From Paenibacillus sp. cl123 (lineage in GTDB: Bacteria > Bacillota > Bacilli > Paenibacillales > NBRC-103111): a stretch of 64,000 nt of DNA. Location of the stretch: positions 496,001 through 560,000 of the forward strand of contig NZ_FMYY01000002.1 of the NCBI RefSeq assembly GCF_900101595.1, written 5' to 3'. The notes under the pieces were generated by a model. The model was not told the origin of the DNA. It was given only the letters and a program-made list of their open reading frames with translations, and did no database searches. Positions 24,133 to 32,620 of the stretch are shown piece after piece (the stretch's first letter is position 1; each line of letters starts with the position of its first letter). Both the position numbers and the translations under genes were made by a program.

Positions 24133-25490
24133 GCCTGCGTACCCGGTTGATTTTGCTGTCGTCCGTATGGGTGCTGCTGCTCGTGATCGTCTTCAACGTC
24201 ACGATCTATTTCTACATCCTTCGAAATTCCACTACAGCGGAGACGAAGCTACTCTGGAATAAGGCGCAGATTATTTTGCGCAACCCTTATTCTCGCCAGC
24301 CGGATAATTGGGGGGATCCCGATCTGCTGGCGGAATACAACGAGCCAGATATGCTCGTCCGCATCATCGATACGGAGGGCGTGATCAGAGCGTCCGTGTC
24401 TACGAGTGACCGGCTGGCCGCCTATCCCGTTTCGTACAAATCCGGTTACGGCAGCGCTATGGTCAATGAATTCGGAGTCCGCATGCTATTCGTTCAGGTG
24501 CCGATTCGCGCGCACGGCTACCAGCTCGGAACCTTGGAGCTCGGCAAGTCGCTTAATGTCATGAGCGAATGGCTTAAGCTGCTTGGCACGGGGCTATACA
24601 TGACAAGCGGAGCCGTATTGGTCGTCGCTTTGGTCAGCGGGTATTTCTATACCCGGGTTCTGATCCGTCCGATCGGAGAGCTGCTGGACACGATGAACGA
24701 GATCCGCAAGAAACGGTATTTCGTGACGCTAAGCCCCCGCTATGCGTCGGCCAAGGACGAGCTCGGCAGGCTGGGTCAAACGTTCAACGATATGATCGAA
24801 ACGCTCAAGGAGCAGGACGCCCGGCAAAAGCAATTCGTGGCCGACGCCTCGCATGAGCTCCGCACCCCCCTGACCGTCATCGAAAGCTACGCTTCCCTGC
24901 TCAGCAGGTGGGGAGGGGAGAGGCCGGAGGTCCGGGAGGAGGCGATTCAAGCGATTCAATCCGAATCGGTCCGCCTGAAGGGGCTGATTCATTCCTTGCT
25001 GCGGCAGGCCGAGTTCGAACGGGGGGAGGAGCTCCCGAAGCAGCCCGTATCGCTGATCCCACTGCTGCAGGAAACGGCCGGCCGGCTCGCGATGGCTTTC
25101 CGCAGGGAGATCCGGCTTGACGTGTCGGAAGGGGCCGAGCCCGTCTGTCTGGGCAGCGAGGAGCAGCTTAAGCAGCTTCTGATCATCTTGCTCGATAATG
25201 CGGTTTCCTACAGCGACGGGCCTGTCCTTATAGGGTGCAGGGAGCAGGGAAGAGAGATCGTGCTCACGGTAGCCGACCAAGGAATCGGGATACCCGAGGA
25301 GGACATTCCGCATCTGTTCGAGCGGTTCTACCGCGTGGATAAAACCCGGCAGCGGCGCAGCGGAGGAAGCGGCCTCGGCCTGTCGATCGCCAAGCAGATC
25401 GTGGACCGTCATAACGGGACAATCAGCATACAAAGCGGGTCCGGAGCGGGGACTCAAGTGGAGATAACGCTTCCGCGGGCGATATTTTAA
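24129..25490 (+). CDS. membrane sensor histidine kinase
   Basis: The 453-residue protein has a membrane helix at about 8-29, an outer domain of about 130 residues, a second helix (GLYMTSGAVLVVALVSGYFY) and a HAMP linker (RPIGELLDTMNEIRKKRY). The phospho-acceptor His is in VADASHELRTPLT; the ATPase part has IILLDNAVSYS, DQGIGI and GGSGLGLSIAKQIV. It overlaps the response regulator gene by four bases, so they are a cognate pair. The signal is unknown. Confidence 0.93.
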   Translation: MSLRTRLILLSSVWVLLLVIVFNVTIYFYILRNSTTAETKLLWNKAQIILRNPYSRQPDNWGDPDLLAEYNEPDMLVRIIDTEGVIRASVSTSDRLAAYPVSYKSGYGSAMVNEFGVRMLFVQVPIRAHGYQLGTLELGKSLNVMSEWLKLLGTGLYMTSGAVLVVALVSGYFYTRVLIRPIGELLDTMNEIRKKRYFVTLSPRYASAKDELGRLGQTFNDMIETLKEQDARQKQFVADASHELRTPLTVIESYASLLSRWGGERPEVREEAIQAIQSESVRLKGLIHSLLRQAEFERGEELPKQPVSLIPLLQETAGRLAMAFRREIRLDVSEGAEPVCLGSEEQLKQLLIILLDNAVSYSDGPVLIGCREQGREIVLTVADQGIGIPEEDIPHLFERFYRVDKTRQRRSGGSGLGLSIAKQIVDRHNGTISIQSGSGAGTQVEITLPRAIF

Positions 25491-25625
25491 TCAATTTCTA
25501 ATAAAAGGCTCCAAAGCTCCGGCCCGTCTATGAATACAGCGTCATTGCCAGCTTCATCCAGTCTTGGCGTATGGTATATTGGCTTCAGGCCATGAGCCAA
25601 CCCAAACCCAAGGAGGACGAAATCA

Positions 25626-26108
25626 ATGACGAAACGGTTCCCACAACGTCTCACTAAAATTTTCGTGTCCGTCAGCTTGAGCGCGGCGCTGCTTATGACC
25701 GGTACACTTGCCATTCCTGCGCCACAAGCCAGCGCTATGACGAGCTCCAAAGCTCAGAGCGTCATCGCGACGGCCAAGCAATACCTGAATAAACCGTATA
25801 AATACGGCGCCGCTCTTGGACAAACCCGCAACTTCGACTGCTCTTCATTTGTCTGGACGGTATTCAAACGTTACGGCAAAACGCTGCCCCGTACAGCGAA
25901 GGAACAGTCCAAGGTAGGCACTTATGTGTCCAAAGCCAATCTGAAGCCGGGCGATCTCGTATTTTTCTATTCCCCGATCCACCATGTAGGCATCTACATC
26001 GGCAACGGTAAAATGATTCATACGTACGGAAGCCCGGGTGTGACGATTACCGATATCAACAAAGATTGGTGGAAGAAAAATTACGCTACGGCGCGCCGCG
26101 TCATGTAG
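25626..26108 (+). CDS. secreted NlpC/P60 peptidoglycan endopeptidase
   Basis: A Sec signal peptide (MTKRFPQRL, then a hydrophobic core, cleavage near PQASA) is followed by one NlpC/P60 domain with the catalytic Cys in FDCSSFVW and the His in IHHVGIYIGNG; a polar third residue follows in MIHTYGS. The enzyme should cut the D-Glu to diaminopimelate bond in stem peptides outside the membrane. It has no LysM or SH3 anchoring domain, so it is a minimal single-domain form. ATG 25626 follows AAGGAGGACG. A strong terminator lies right after it. Confidence 0.93.
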   Translation: MTKRFPQRLTKIFVSVSLSAALLMTGTLAIPAPQASAMTSSKAQSVIATAKQYLNKPYKYGAALGQTRNFDCSSFVWTVFKRYGKTLPRTAKEQSKVGTYVSKANLKPGDLVFFYSPIHHVGIYIGNGKMIHTYGSPGVTITDINKDWWKKNYATARRVM

Positions 26109-26141
26109 GATCTAGCGTTCATACTTTTGTGCAGGAGGAAG

Positions 26142-26168
26142 TCGGCCGATATGCGGCCGATTTTTTTT
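26142..26168 (+). terminator. intrinsic terminator
   Basis: TCGGCCG (26142-26148) pairs perfectly with CGGCCGA (26154-26160), followed by eight T. Confidence 0.9.
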
Positions 26169-26198
26169 AATTCCAGAACTATCTGTCAGCCGCCAAAC

Positions 26199-26228
26199 TT
26201 GTCGAATATAGTCGCTATATGTCATAAT
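26199..26228 (+). promoter_or_regulatory. promoter with a palindrome in the spacer, before the DegV gene
   Basis: TTGTCG at 26199 and CATAAT about 18 bases on can form a promoter. Between them lies the palindrome ATATAG-TCG-CTATAT (26206-26220), placed where a repressor would block polymerase. Confidence 0.4.
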
Positions 26229-26279
26229 ATAACTAGATTCAGAGAATAGACGAGCAAGTCCGGAAAGGGAGGGAAGCTT

Positions 26280-27122
26280 ATGGCCATTCGGGTAATGACG
26301 GACGGAGGCGCGGATTATCCGGCGGAATGGAAGAAAGAAGGAGTCGTGCACTGTATCCCGCTGTATGTCACCTTCGGGGGTAAACGGTACGAGGATGTTC
26401 AGGGAGAACCTGATTTTTACGACATGATGAAAACGCATTCGGAGCTGCCCAAGACGGCCAGTCCGTCGCCGGAGGATTTTCTGCGCGCTTTTGCTTTATA
26501 TCCGGATGACGATATCCTGCTTATTCTGCTTTCTTCTTCTCTCAGCAGCACCTATGCTCATGCCCGGCTCGCCAAGGAAATGGCGGAAGAAACCGGCGTG
26601 CGCTCGGGAAGAATCGAGGTTATTGATTCCCTGACGGCCTCGCTGGGCACGGGATTGCTGTTGTTTCGGGCTTTGGAGGACATACGGGCCGGCCATTCGT
26701 TCGACGACATCGTGCGCCGCAGCGGCAGCCGGGTTAAACATACGCGAACCGTTTTTTATCTCGATACGCTGGAGAATGTGATCAAGGGAGGAAGGCTGGA
26801 TCGCACCAAAGGAACGATCGCTTCGGTCTTGAGCATCAAGCTTGTCATGCAAGCGAGCGAGGCCGGAGAAGTAGAGGTGACCGATAAAGTAAGAGGCCGT
26901 AAAAACGCGCTGATCCGGCTGATCGATAAGCTGGAGGACGCCCGGCACGGGCTGGAGGAGAAGGTGCTCGGCATCGCGCACAGCAACTGCCTGGAGGAAG
27001 CCGTTGCGTTGAAGGACCGCATTTTGCAGCGTTATCCGTTCCGTCACACGATCATTACGGACATGGGACCGGTCATCGGCACCTATGCGGGAGAACGGGG
27101 TTTGCTTGTTTGCTACAATTAA
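26280..27122 (+). CDS. DegV-family fatty-acid-binding protein
   Basis: The 280-residue protein shows the family's order: TDGGADYPAEW at the N-terminus (usually TDSTADL), PLYVTFGGKRYED, the loop KTASPSPEDF and ILLILLSSSLSSTYAHA, then ENVIKGGRLDRTKG near the middle and GPVIGTYAGERGL at the end. Members bind a fatty acid and act as FakB-type carriers for the kinase FakA. No FakA gene is nearby. ATG 26280 follows AAAGGGAGGG. A palindrome in its promoter suggests specific control. Confidence 0.93.
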   Translation: MAIRVMTDGGADYPAEWKKEGVVHCIPLYVTFGGKRYEDVQGEPDFYDMMKTHSELPKTASPSPEDFLRAFALYPDDDILLILLSSSLSSTYAHARLAKEMAEETGVRSGRIEVIDSLTASLGTGLLLFRALEDIRAGHSFDDIVRRSGSRVKHTRTVFYLDTLENVIKGGRLDRTKGTIASVLSIKLVMQASEAGEVEVTDKVRGRKNALIRLIDKLEDARHGLEEKVLGIAHSNCLEEAVALKDRILQRYPFRHTIITDMGPVIGTYAGERGLLVCYN

Positions 27123-27176
27123 TACGGGTCCGGGTTTCTGTTCTCCTGCATGTAAATGGAAGCAAGGAAGTTATGG

Positions 27177-27207
27177 GCCGCTTGCCGCGCTTGGCGGGCG
27201 GCTTTTC
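27177..27207 (+). terminator. intrinsic terminator of the DegV gene
   Basis: GCCGCTTGCC (27177-27186) pairs with GGCGGGCGGC (27193-27202), two G-U pairs, followed by TTTTCTT. Confidence 0.75.
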
Positions 27208-27345
27208 TTGAGTTCTGTCAGCAGGCGGACGCGGAATTCAGGCGGCTGGGCTGCATAAGCGGATGGACATTTCCAAATATTTATGTTATGAAAGAATGAG
27301 GCCGGACAAGAAGGACGGACGCATCATTTGAAGGAGGAATCAAGC

Positions 27346-27870
27346 ATGTCCCGGCGATTTGTAATTGAAGCGGTATTGGTTGCCATATACGGAGAACTGA
27401 TGGCGCCCAGTCAGCCCGTGGAGTATTTGATCCCATACCATACGATTATGGAGCTTTACGAGATGAAGGACAGCCCCGAGCCGGTCATGCCGGAAGCGGG
27501 CGACGATGCCCATGTTAAAGGGAAGATTGCAGAGCTGATCGCTTTCTTCGACGACTCGTTTAACAAAAAGAAGCTGGAACGCGCGCTCCAGGCGCCATGG
27601 CGGCTTAGCCCGCCGCTGCCGATCAACGAGCATGTGACCTTTACCGTGGTGAACGCGATGGAAAATGCCCAATACGGCGAAGCTATCGACCCGATCGAAA
27701 CGGAGGTCATTCTCACTTCTCTGCGGGAGCAGGCGCCTGTTCTAACGGATCAGGTGGAATTTATGGATAAAATAATTCAGGCGGAAATTCCTGTGCAGGT
27801 ATACGACGTTTATGATTTTGAGTTTGCCGTTGAACAGGGAATTACCGCAGACGATTGGATGACTCCCTGA
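27346..27870 (+). CDS. conserved-looking hypothetical protein, 174 aa
   Basis: ATG 27346 (MSRRFVIEAV) follows GAAGGAGGAATC and is preferred to a TTG at 27328 that lies on that ribosome-binding site. The product is soluble and acidic with SQPVEYLIPYHTIMELYE, a central RALQAPWRLSPPLP and a terminal VYDVYDFEFAVEQG. I do not recognise the family and propose no function. It has its own terminator and no operon partner. Confidence 0.75.
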   Translation: MSRRFVIEAVLVAIYGELMAPSQPVEYLIPYHTIMELYEMKDSPEPVMPEAGDDAHVKGKIAELIAFFDDSFNKKKLERALQAPWRLSPPLPINEHVTFTVVNAMENAQYGEAIDPIETEVILTSLREQAPVLTDQVEFMDKIIQAEIPVQVYDVYDFEFAVEQGITADDWMTP

Positions 27871-27883
27871 TCCGCTTGGCTTT

Positions 27884-27912
27884 ATCCCCGGCTGTCCGGG
27901 GATTATTTTTTT
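27884..27912 (+). terminator. intrinsic terminator
   Basis: ATCCCCGG (27884-27891) pairs perfectly with CCGGGGAT (27896-27903) around CTGT, followed by TATTTTTTTT. Confidence 0.9.
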
Positions 27913-27949
27913 TTCATTTACAGACATTGAGAGAAGGAGCGGGATCGAA

Positions 27950-28741
27950 ATGGACGTCTATATCATTACGGGAACGACAAGGGGACTCGGCGCTGCGCTG
28001 GCTGCCGGATGCATCCGCCAAGGAGCGGCGGTGATCGGCATCTCCCGCTCGGATGACGGATCGCTCGGCGAGCTGGCTGCAGCCTCTTCCTCGCATGCAG
28101 GAGGGAACGGAGGAAGCTTCGTCTTCGTCCAAACCGATCTGCAGCGCACCGAGCTGCTCCCGCAGCGGCTGGAGGAGGCGCTGGGCCGTCTCCCGATAAC
28201 GGCCGCCACGCGGATGACCCTGATACATAACGCAGGCATACTCGGGCCGATCGGACCGCTGGAGCAAGCGGGCGAGCAGGAGCTGTCCGCCCATCTGGCA
28301 GTAAATCTGACGGCGCCGCTCGTGCTCAGCTCGGCCTTTATCCGTTTGACGGAGCCTTATCGGGACAGCGCCGAGAGGGCGATCGTCAGCATTTCCTCCG
28401 GTGCGGGCCGCAAGCCGTACGCCGGCTGGGCCGTCTACTGCACGGCCAAGGCAGGTCTTGACATGATGAGCCGAAGCATAGCTGCCGAGCAGGGGGAGAA
28501 GCCTGGGGCGGTCCGATGCCTGTCCATCGCTCCGGGCGTCATCGATACCGGAATGCAGGAACAGATTCGAGCTGCGGATGAAGAAGACTTTCCGTCCAAG
28601 AGTAGATTCGTAGACCTGAAGGCCGGCGGGCTGCTGCAAACTCCCGAGGAGACTGCCGATAGACTCATCCGGTTCATCCGATCGGGAGACTGGCGGCAGG
28701 GAGATGTGCTGGATCTGCGGGATATTCCTGCGGAAGACTGA
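27950..28741 (+). CDS. short-chain dehydrogenase/reductase, sepiapterin/benzil reductase type
   Basis: The cofactor loop TGTTRGLGAAL at residues 6-16, HNAGILGPIG (the NAG motif), the catalytic Ser in VSISSGAGRKP and the YxxxK in YCTAKAG are all intact. The sequence around GWAVYCTAKAGLDMM and the C-terminal PEETADRLI resemble the YueD/sepiapterin reductase subgroup, which reduces diketones such as benzil with NADPH. ATG 27950 follows GAGAAGGAG. It stands alone between two terminators or gene ends and the physiological substrate is unknown. Confidence 0.88.
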   Translation: MDVYIITGTTRGLGAALAAGCIRQGAAVIGISRSDDGSLGELAAASSSHAGGNGGSFVFVQTDLQRTELLPQRLEEALGRLPITAATRMTLIHNAGILGPIGPLEQAGEQELSAHLAVNLTAPLVLSSAFIRLTEPYRDSAERAIVSISSGAGRKPYAGWAVYCTAKAGLDMMSRSIAAEQGEKPGAVRCLSIAPGVIDTGMQEQIRAADEEDFPSKSRFVDLKAGGLLQTPEETADRLIRFIRSGDWRQGDVLDLRDIPAED

Positions 28742-28810
28742 CGATCGCCGGGGCGTTCCCGGATAAACATTCGGGACTCACGCTTGCACGGGAATCGCAT
28801 GTTCTTCCGC

Positions 28811-29509
28811 TCAAGGGTTTTCAGGCGATGCGGCGGCGCTGGAGCGCAGCTTTTGCTGCAGTCCGGATATCGTCAAATCGTTGTAAGCGGCAAAGCCGTT
28901 CTGCTTGAGAGCGATCAGCTTGCCGTCCAGCACCGGGTATAGCGCCTGCCAGCCATTTAGCAGCGCATAGAGATCTGTACCGGGAATTCGGCGAAGGAAG
29001 AAGACATACTCTCCTTCAGCCAGCGGTCCTGTATACGTAAGGTTCAGCGGATCAGAAGCCGGAGGCAGCGGCTCGATCCCGTCCGTGACCAGTTTGACGG
29101 CAGAAGGCGCGGAAGCGCCTCCGCCGCGCAATACGGTGCGGACGACGATCGTCTGCACGTAATGATACAGTTCTCCGGCCCCGATCCTGGCCCCTGCGGG
29201 ATACGCCGATACCTGGCTCTGCAGATGGCCGAAGACGATCAAATCAGCTTGGCGGGCCAAGGCTTCAGCCGTTGGAATGGCCTCATGGGGCAGGCGCAGC
29301 CGCTTCAGGCGTTCAGCGAGCGGATCGCTCGGAGACGCCGGGGAAAGCGCCGGAGCGGCCTGCCAGGCTCGCTCGGCTGTCTGCGTTTGCTGTGGCCGGA
29401 CCTGCTCAGCCTGACGGGAGCTGCCCGTCTCCGCTCCCATCATCAGTATGCCAACGGCGGCGGCGGCTCCGAAAGCGGTGAGCCGAGGCGTCCGTTTGTT
29501 TTGCTTCAT
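28811..29509 (-). CDS. secreted hypothetical protein, 232 aa
   Basis: An N-terminal basic stretch MKQNKRTPRL and a hydrophobic core with LMMG suggest export. A Pro/Ala/Gln-rich linker follows (about residues 30-65), then a globular part with ADLIVFGHLQS, IVVRTVLRGG and EGEYVFFLRRIPG. That order (a statement that something is exposed, a conduit for a rate-like domain, then a final LNGWQALYPV) resembles proteins that have a beta-sandwich of unknown role in Bacillota. I do not assign a function. It is divergent from the gene at 29612 with about 100 bases between them. Confidence 0.7.
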   Translation of the reverse strand: MKQNKRTPRLTAFGAAAAVGILMMGAETGSSRQAEQVRPQQTQTAERAWQAAPALSPASPSDPLAERLKRLRLPHEAIPTAEALARQADLIVFGHLQSQVSAYPAGARIGAGELYHYVQTIVVRTVLRGGGASAPSAVKLVTDGIEPLPPASDPLNLTYTGPLAEGEYVFFLRRIPGTDLYALLNGWQALYPVLDGKLIALKQNGFAAYNDLTISGLQQKLRSSAAASPENP

Positions 29510-29611
29510 AGCTTAAGCATCTCCTTGGCAAATGTCATTTCCCTTATTGTTCCAAGCCCATGCCGGACTTTATACCGGCTTATCCCGAACCCGGCAAAGG
29601 AGAATGCGCAG

Positions 29612-30163
29612 ATGTTTGACCCGACGATTTTCGATAACTTGAAAGTAGTGATGGAAGGCAGGCTGTATGACCTGGACGCCGAGGGAAGCATCCGCATAAC
29701 CGGACGCGAGGATCTGATCGATCTTGCCGCGCTGTCGCGCACGTTCCGGATGACCATCCAGCCTGCACGTGGGCGCTGCTCGGCCGTTGTGACCTTGACC
29801 AGCGGACTGACGGACTTCGCCATGGAGCGGCGTATTGCCCGTCCGGCGGAGCTTCGCTGCGGCGCCGAGCTGCAGCTGGCCTTGGAGCTGCCGGCGTCGT
29901 ACCAGCCTTACTCCGGCGCTCTGCACGATTATTTGACCCGGCTATGGGGGGAAGAAGCGGATATCCGGCACACGCTGTCCGTCCCACTGCTCCCAAGCCA
30001 GGGAGGAGCGCAGCTATGGGCTGCCGACGCACCCGACATGTACCGGATCGTTATCCGCTTCGCCCGTAAAATCGACGAAAGCCATATCGAGGACCTGGAG
30101 CAGTGGCTGGATATTGCGGCGATGGGCCTGGCTCATGTGGAAGAGCGTAGAAATTTGGAGTGA
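29612..30163 (+). CDS. hypothetical protein, 183 aa
   Basis: The frame is open for 450 bases further upstream across the divergent gene, but ATG 29612 (MFDPTIFDNLKVV) lies 9 bases after AAAGGAG and is the clear start. The product is soluble, with EGRLYDLDAEGSIRITGRED and a C-terminal helical pair ending HIEDLEQWLDIAAMGLAHVE. I know no domain. It precedes the Nudix gene by about 150 bases with a promoter between, so it is probably a single-gene unit. Confidence 0.75.
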   Translation: MFDPTIFDNLKVVMEGRLYDLDAEGSIRITGREDLIDLAALSRTFRMTIQPARGRCSAVVTLTSGLTDFAMERRIARPAELRCGAELQLALELPASYQPYSGALHDYLTRLWGEEADIRHTLSVPLLPSQGGAQLWAADAPDMYRIVIRFARKIDESHIEDLEQWLDIAAMGLAHVEERRNLE

Positions 30164-30244
30164 CCGGAGTCGGCGTCCGGCTTTGTAGCTTGGGTTGGAC
30201 ATCCGGTTGAGCTGCGATCTCCGGGACGGGCTAGACGACTTTTC

Positions 30245-30277
30245 TTGACAAGCGGAGTTTATATGTCATACTGACAT
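30245..30277 (+). promoter_or_regulatory. promoter with an overlapping operator-like palindrome
   Basis: TTGACA (30245-30250) and CATACT 16 bases on form a good promoter. The -10 region is part of the palindrome ATGTCA-TAC-TGACAT (30263-30277). As the gene that follows encodes a Nudix protein with a DNA-binding domain, autoregulation is plausible. Confidence 0.6.
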
Positions 30278-30309
30278 TATCAAACAGCGAGAAGTATGGA
30301 GGGGTTGGC

Positions 30310-31074
30310 ATGCTGGACGATCATACAAGTTACTCGTCAGAGCGGTACCGGACGCCTGACGGCGCGCCGGCAGATATCGTCATCTTTACGATTACGTCCC
30401 GGGAGAAGCAAAGCGGAAAAAAGGCGCTGCCGGAGCGAAGGCTGGAGGTGCTGCTGATCCAGCGGAAAAACGAGCCTTTCCAAGGGCAATGGGCGCTCCC
30501 CGGCGGGTTTTCAAGTCCGGACGAGTCGCTCCATGACTGTGCGAGACGGGAGCTTCAAGAAGAGACGGGCATTGCCGAGGTGCATCTGGAGTATTTCGGC
30601 GTATATAGCGAACCAGGCCGCGATCCCCGCGGATGGATGATCTCCCATGCGTACTTTGCCCTGGTGAAGGAGGAGGCGCTGGCGGAACGCCGGGCTGCGG
30701 ATGATGCGGCGGATGTGCGTCTGTTCCCGGTCGCGGACCTGCCGGCTCTGCCGCTTGCGTTCGATCATCATCAGATCATAGGCGACGCGCTGCAGCAGAT
30801 TCGCCGGAGCATGATGACGACGACGATCGCCAAGGAATTTCTCCCCGCGGAATTTACGCTCAGCGAGCTGTACCAGATCATTCAGACGGTCGTACCCGAA
30901 TTCGAGGAAAAAAACTTTATCCGCAAAGTAACTTCCACCCAAAGCCGCAAGGGCATTCTGGAGGCAGTCCGCGAGCCCGACGGCACTCCTCGGATGTCGA
31001 ATCGTTACTCTCAGCGGGCGGCGCAGCTGTATCGGTTTACCGATGTGGTGCCGTCGCTGTCTATATACGGATGA
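30310..31074 (+). CDS. Nudix protein with C-terminal winged helix, NrtR-like
   Basis: The N-terminal two thirds are a Nudix domain whose box GGFSSPDESLHDCARRELQEETGI (written here only to show its key parts G, E, REL, EE and G) keeps the catalytic RExxEE. The C-terminal part TLSELYQIIQTVVPEFEEKNFIRKV is the winged helix of NrtR/YrfF-type regulators, ending in QRAAQLYRF. Such proteins sense ADP-ribose-like compounds and control NAD or sugar genes; those that keep the box may also hydrolyse the ligand. ATG 30310 follows GGAGGGG. A palindrome covers its own promoter. It overlaps the small gene behind it. Confidence 0.85.
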   Translation: MLDDHTSYSSERYRTPDGAPADIVIFTITSREKQSGKKALPERRLEVLLIQRKNEPFQGQWALPGGFSSPDESLHDCARRELQEETGIAEVHLEYFGVYSEPGRDPRGWMISHAYFALVKEEALAERRAADDAADVRLFPVADLPALPLAFDHHQIIGDALQQIRRSMMTTTIAKEFLPAEFTLSELYQIIQTVVPEFEEKNFIRKVTSTQSRKGILEAVREPDGTPRMSNRYSQRAAQLYRFTDVVPSLSIYG

Positions 31075-31226
31075 TAATGGTGTTGATCGACATCATCGGC
31101 TTGATTTACATGGTTGTCGATAAAGATCAAGTCAAACGTGGAATGGTTTATGTCATCGTTTGGACTATCCTCACGATCTTCTGGTTATTTAGAGTTCGTT
31201 CATGGATCAAGGAAGGACGATTATAA
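31071..31226 (+). CDS. small membrane protein, about 51 aa
   Basis: A frame overlooked because of its length starts at ATG 31071, overlapping the Nudix stop as ATGA, or at ATG 31077. It encodes two hydrophobic segments, VLIDIIGLIYMVVD and MVYVIVWTILTIFWLF, separated by KDQVKRG and ending in a basic tail. This hairpin membrane topology and the tight coupling make it a likely real gene. The function is unknown. A long hairpin follows it. Confidence 0.55.
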   Translation: MIMVLIDIIGLIYMVVDKDQVKRGMVYVIVWTILTIFWLFRVRSWIKEGRL

Positions 31227-31230
31227 AGCA

Positions 31231-31275
31231 AGCAGCGCCCGCCTCTGGCAAGACAAATCCAGGGCGGGCGCTGCT
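31231..31275. terminator. long hairpin between convergent genes
   Basis: AGCAGCGCCCGCC (31231-31243) is the exact complement of GGCGGGCGCTGCT (31263-31275). The T-run is weak on both strands, better on the minus strand. Confidence 0.6.
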
Positions 31276-31307
31276 ATGTCGAATCCGTTCGCCAGAGCGA
31301 ACGACCG

Positions 31308-31562
31308 CTAGCTGCGGGAAGCGAATTCGCGAATCATCTGCTCGGTGACCGTCGTACGGGTGGGGGAAATGCCCTGCTGCGCATGCTCGTTGATCAGCGC
31401 CGTCCAGACGTTGATCGGCTCGACGGAAACAGGCCGGCCGGCGCGGCAATCGTCCAGCGCTCGGTCAATCGCGCGCTCTCTGGCTTCCTCCAGCTCGAGG
31501 AAGCGCTGCAGATGGGCATGCTGTTTCGAAGTGTGCGCGGTGATGGCTTCGTGTACGTTCAT
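31308..31562 (-). CDS. DUF2533 (YpbS-like) protein
   Basis: An 84-residue acidic helical protein starting MNVHEAITAHTSKQHAH, with RPVSVEPIN and the terminal QGISPTRTTVTEQMIREF. This pattern matches the DUF2533 family of Bacillus, with YpbS as the type; the function is unknown. The ATG at 31562 follows AAGGAGCAG and is chosen over an upstream in-frame ATG at 31583. It is divergent from the 2-hydroxyacid dehydrogenase gene. Confidence 0.8.
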   Translation of the reverse strand: MNVHEAITAHTSKQHAHLQRFLELEEARERAIDRALDDCRAGRPVSVEPINVWTALINEHAQQGISPTRTTVTEQMIREFASRS

Positions 31563-31653
31563 TAGACTGCTCCTTCTCTTCATGCTTTTCCATGAAATTC
31601 ATGATACACTATCCGGGGCAAAACTGACAATGACAGGAACGGGTGAACATCAG

Positions 31654-32589
31654 ATGAAGCTGGAGAAAATTTTGTTGACCGGCAGACTGTATGCCGAGCT
31701 AGGGCAGCGGCTGGCCGGCTCCATAGATGCCGAGCTGCGCTGCCTTCCGGAAGCGGAAGTGGGGGAGACAGACCTTGCCTGGGCAGACGCCTATGTCGGA
31801 TTCAGGCCGGTTCCGGGCTTCCGCGCGGACCGGTTCCGCTGGGTGCATGCGCTGGGTGCGGGTGTAGATGCTTACCTCCACCGCCGGCAGTGGAACCCTG
31901 CGACAATATTGACAAGGACAACAGGCGAATTTGGCCGCAAGATAGCCGAATATTGCCTGGGCTATATGCTCGCCGACGCTCAGCATCATGAGTCGTTCAG
32001 GAAAGACCAGGCCGCGCGGCAATGGCGGCCGAAGCCTGCCGCTGCGCTAACGGGTCAATCGGTTGTCGTGTTCGGTACCGGAGCAATTGGCGGAACGGTT
32101 GCTGCCGTACTTCGCGCGCTTGGCGTCACTGTATGGGGCGTTTCGCTCAGCGGTACTCCACATGCGGGCTTCGATGGAACGTCCACCCTGGAACAGGCGG
32201 ACAGCGTCCTTGGGCGCGCGGATTGGCTCATCAATACGCTGCCGTTGACTGAGCGTACGGAAGCTTTATTCGATGAACGCCTATTCCGGAAGCTGAAGCG
32301 CGGAAGCGCGCTCATCCATGTGGGGCGGGGAGCCAGTCTAGTGGAAGAGGCGCTTATCCGCGCCCTGGACGAGGGTCGGGTACGCAAAGCGGTTCTGGAC
32401 GTTTTCAGCGCAGAGCCGCTCCCGGCAAATTCTCTCCTGTGGGACAGACGGGAGGTATGGATTACGCCGCATATCGCGGCGGTGACGGATGCTGGAGAGG
32501 CCGCCGAAGAGCTGCTTGCCACGTGGCGGCTGCTTCAGCAGGGAGAGACCGAGCTCCCGAATCGGGTGCGGATCGAACGAGGGTATTAG
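31654..32589 (+). CDS. D-2-hydroxyacid dehydrogenase
   Basis: The 311-residue protein has the NAD(P) fold FGTGAIGGTVAAVLRALG, the conserved INTLPLTERT, the GRGASLVEEAL loop with the substrate Arg region, DVFSAEPLP with the catalytic Glu and TPHIAAVTD with the catalytic His. It should reduce a 2-oxoacid such as glyoxylate or hydroxypyruvate. The N-terminal substrate-binding domain is shortened compared with classic members. ATG 31654 is preferred; the frame upstream runs antisense to DUF2533. It lies 31 bases before a Nudix gene. Confidence 0.9.
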   Translation: MKLEKILLTGRLYAELGQRLAGSIDAELRCLPEAEVGETDLAWADAYVGFRPVPGFRADRFRWVHALGAGVDAYLHRRQWNPATILTRTTGEFGRKIAEYCLGYMLADAQHHESFRKDQAARQWRPKPAAALTGQSVVVFGTGAIGGTVAAVLRALGVTVWGVSLSGTPHAGFDGTSTLEQADSVLGRADWLINTLPLTERTEALFDERLFRKLKRGSALIHVGRGASLVEEALIRALDEGRVRKAVLDVFSAEPLPANSLLWDRREVWITPHIAAVTDAGEAAEELLATWRLLQQGETELPNRVRIERGY

Positions 32590-32620
32590 CACAATATCTT
32601 GAGAAACAGGGGGCCGAAGG

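Noticed and set aside
27281..27291. Another dif-like half-site (TTATGTTATGA)
   Set aside because: Only one arm is present; the other side has no ACATAA at the required distance.
29162..29611. Long N-terminal extension of the gene at 29612
   Set aside because: The extension is antisense to the secreted protein gene, and a good ribosome-binding site stands before ATG 29612.
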